33,329 nucleotides of DNA, from NCBI GenBank assembly GCA_026388735.1, contig JAPLJG010000030.1, positions 62,264 to 95,592 of the forward strand. The letters are read 5' to 3'. The notes beneath the pieces were generated by a model. The model saw only the letters and a list, made by a program, of their open reading frames with translations. It was not told the DNA's origin and did no database searches. The number at the start of each line of letters is the position of its first letter. Within the stretch, counting starts at the first letter, position 1. The DNA comes from Deltaproteobacteria bacterium. Lineage in GTDB: Bacteria > Desulfobacterota > Desulfobulbia > Desulfobulbales > Desulfurivibrionaceae. Shown here in pieces: positions 32,528-33,329 of this stretch. Position numbers and translations under genes: made by a program.

Positions 32528-32614
32528 TGGTGCCCAGGACGAGAATCGAACTCGTACGAAATTGCTTTCGAGGGATTTTAAGTCCCTTGCGTCTACCAGT
32601 TCCGCCACCCAGGC
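32528..32614 (-). tRNA. tRNA-Leu (anticodon TAA)
   Basis: The 87-nt class II tRNA has acceptor GCCTGGG paired with CCTGGGC, discriminator A and encoded CCA. The anticodon loop CTTAAAA lies within GGGA/TCCC and reads TAA. A long variable arm and T arm ACGAGTTCGATTCTCGT are present. Confidence 0.96.
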
Positions 32615-32635
32615 ATAGTGCTCAAATCAAAGGGC

Positions 32636-32664
32636 GGTGTACCATATCACCCTGCAAAAATCAA
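32636..32664 (-). promoter_or_regulatory. Probable promoter of tRNA-Leu
   Basis: On the - strand TTGATT (32659-32664) and TACACC (32636-32641) are separated by 17 nt. The predicted start is about 15 bases before the tRNA 5' end. The -10 match is imperfect. Confidence 0.45.
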
Positions 32665-32714
32665 CAGCCATCCGCCACGTCCGCCGTGGCCCATTGCCTT
32701 TTCCACCTGCACGC

Positions 32715-33305
32715 TTAGGATTGCTCCTCAAAATACTGCACCTGATAGGTGGATACCTCAAGGATTCCAGATTGCCAAGCATCGGCGGGCAAACCGGCCT
32801 TACGACAGAGGTGGCTTAGAAAATCCTTAGGATCGGGCAGCTGCTCCCAGACCTGGGGCAGAAAGGTGGCGCCCTGCACGCCCTTTCGGAGAATTACCCC
32901 ATCGACCCCGACCCGCAGAATACGGAGCAACTCCTCCGCACTTGTCGGCTCGGTGAGGATGCTGATCTCCACCTCGATTGCCCCGAGTTCATTTTTCCCC
33001 ACCGGTCTGAACCGGGAATCGTCAAAAGCGGCATGGAGGGCATTGCGCTTGACACCCTCGACAATGGAGTCCATGGCGGCAAGGCTGCCGATACAGCCGC
33101 GCAGCTCGCCATGTTCTTTCAGGGTGACAAAGGTTCCCCGCTTGTGCCCCAGCTCAGCATCCAACAAGCGGGCGGCGATATCGGCCCCTGGCGCATGCGC
33201 CTCCATGCCAAGTTGCCGGGCGATGGTCTCCCGCGCCAGCCAGAGCAGCGCTTTCCCCTGTTCTTCTGTCAGGCCCGCAGCCTGTACGCCTTCATGCTGT
33301 GCCAT
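32715..33305 (-). CDS. amrA: AMMECR1-domain protein (AmmeMemoRadiSam system protein A)
   Basis: The 196-residue protein carries the AMMECR1 domain with its hallmark ELRGCIGSLAAMDSI (residues about 67-81). FRPVGKNELGAIEVEISILTEP and VILRKGVQGATFLPQVWEQLP are also conserved. In many bacteria this domain accompanies a Memo-like protein and a radical SAM enzyme; their genes are not visible here and could lie beyond the right edge. The biochemical function is unsettled. ATG 33305 has AAAGGAG seven bases upstream. It ends 101 bases before the tRNA-Leu on the same strand. Confidence 0.9.
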   Translation of the reverse strand: MAQHEGVQAAGLTEEQGKALLWLARETIARQLGMEAHAPGADIAARLLDAELGHKRGTFVTLKEHGELRGCIGSLAAMDSIVEGVKRNALHAAFDDSRFRPVGKNELGAIEVEISILTEPTSAEELLRILRVGVDGVILRKGVQGATFLPQVWEQLPDPKDFLSHLCRKAGLPADAWQSGILEVSTYQVQYFEEQS

Positions 33306-33329
33306 GATCAGCTCCTTTGTTCTTTCTTT

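Overview
The window looks like chromosomal DNA of a GC-rich Gram-negative bacterium, most likely a Desulfobacterota (Desulfobulbales-like) species. This placement is inference. It rests on the association DUF4390-NtrY-NtrX, an NBP35/Mrp-type scaffold ATPase with terminal cysteine clusters, a DUF3334 (CheX-like) protein, AMMECR1 and SelB in one neighbourhood. No 16S or other phylogenetic marker was compared.

Region 1 (1-9753, + strand) is an MSHA-type/type IVa-like pilus locus. It runs TPR protein (MshN-like), MshI/PilM, PilN, MshJ/PilO, MshK/PilP, MshL secretin, MshM/ExeA ATPase, MshE extension ATPase, MshG/PilC platform protein and MshA major pilin, and ends at a strong intrinsic terminator. 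Most stop and start codons touch or overlap. The two wider gaps are each bridged exactly by a mini-ORF of 8 or 10 codons. mshG carries a frameshift in a T7 run. The pilin has its own sigma-54-type promoter.

Region 2 (9754-12253) is accessory: a PIN/Phd toxin-antitoxin pair on the - strand, a divergent RelBE-like pair on the + strand, then a DtxR/MntR-family metalloregulator with an unusual mixed metal site and a small unknown protein, closed by a terminator.

Region 3 (12254-18901) is housekeeping: aspartate aminotransferase, truA and argC, then rplM-rpsI with tRNA-Gly(GCC) upstream (all -). Divergent from these are hisB, a lipoprotein and a TtcA-like PP-loop enzyme (+).

Region 4 (18921-31409, all - strand) reads, in transcription order, Mrp/NBP35 ATPase, metallo-beta-lactamase-fold hydrolase, SelB, HflX, DUF4390 protein, NtrY kinase, NtrX sigma-54 activator, a divergent ClpX-like AAA+ ATPase and HemB. 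The ntrY-ntrX gap contains a 15-bp inverted repeat flanking a hairpin.

Region 5 (31410-33329) holds a dispersed-repeat-type intergenic stretch, a DUF3334 gene with its terminator, tRNA-Leu(UAA) and an AMMECR1-domain gene. No CRISPR array, insertion sequence or rRNA was seen. The best candidates for follow-up are the translational-relay mini-ORFs, the pilin sigma-54 promoter, the mshG T-tract frameshift, the ClpX-like ATPase and the ntrY-ntrX repeat element.
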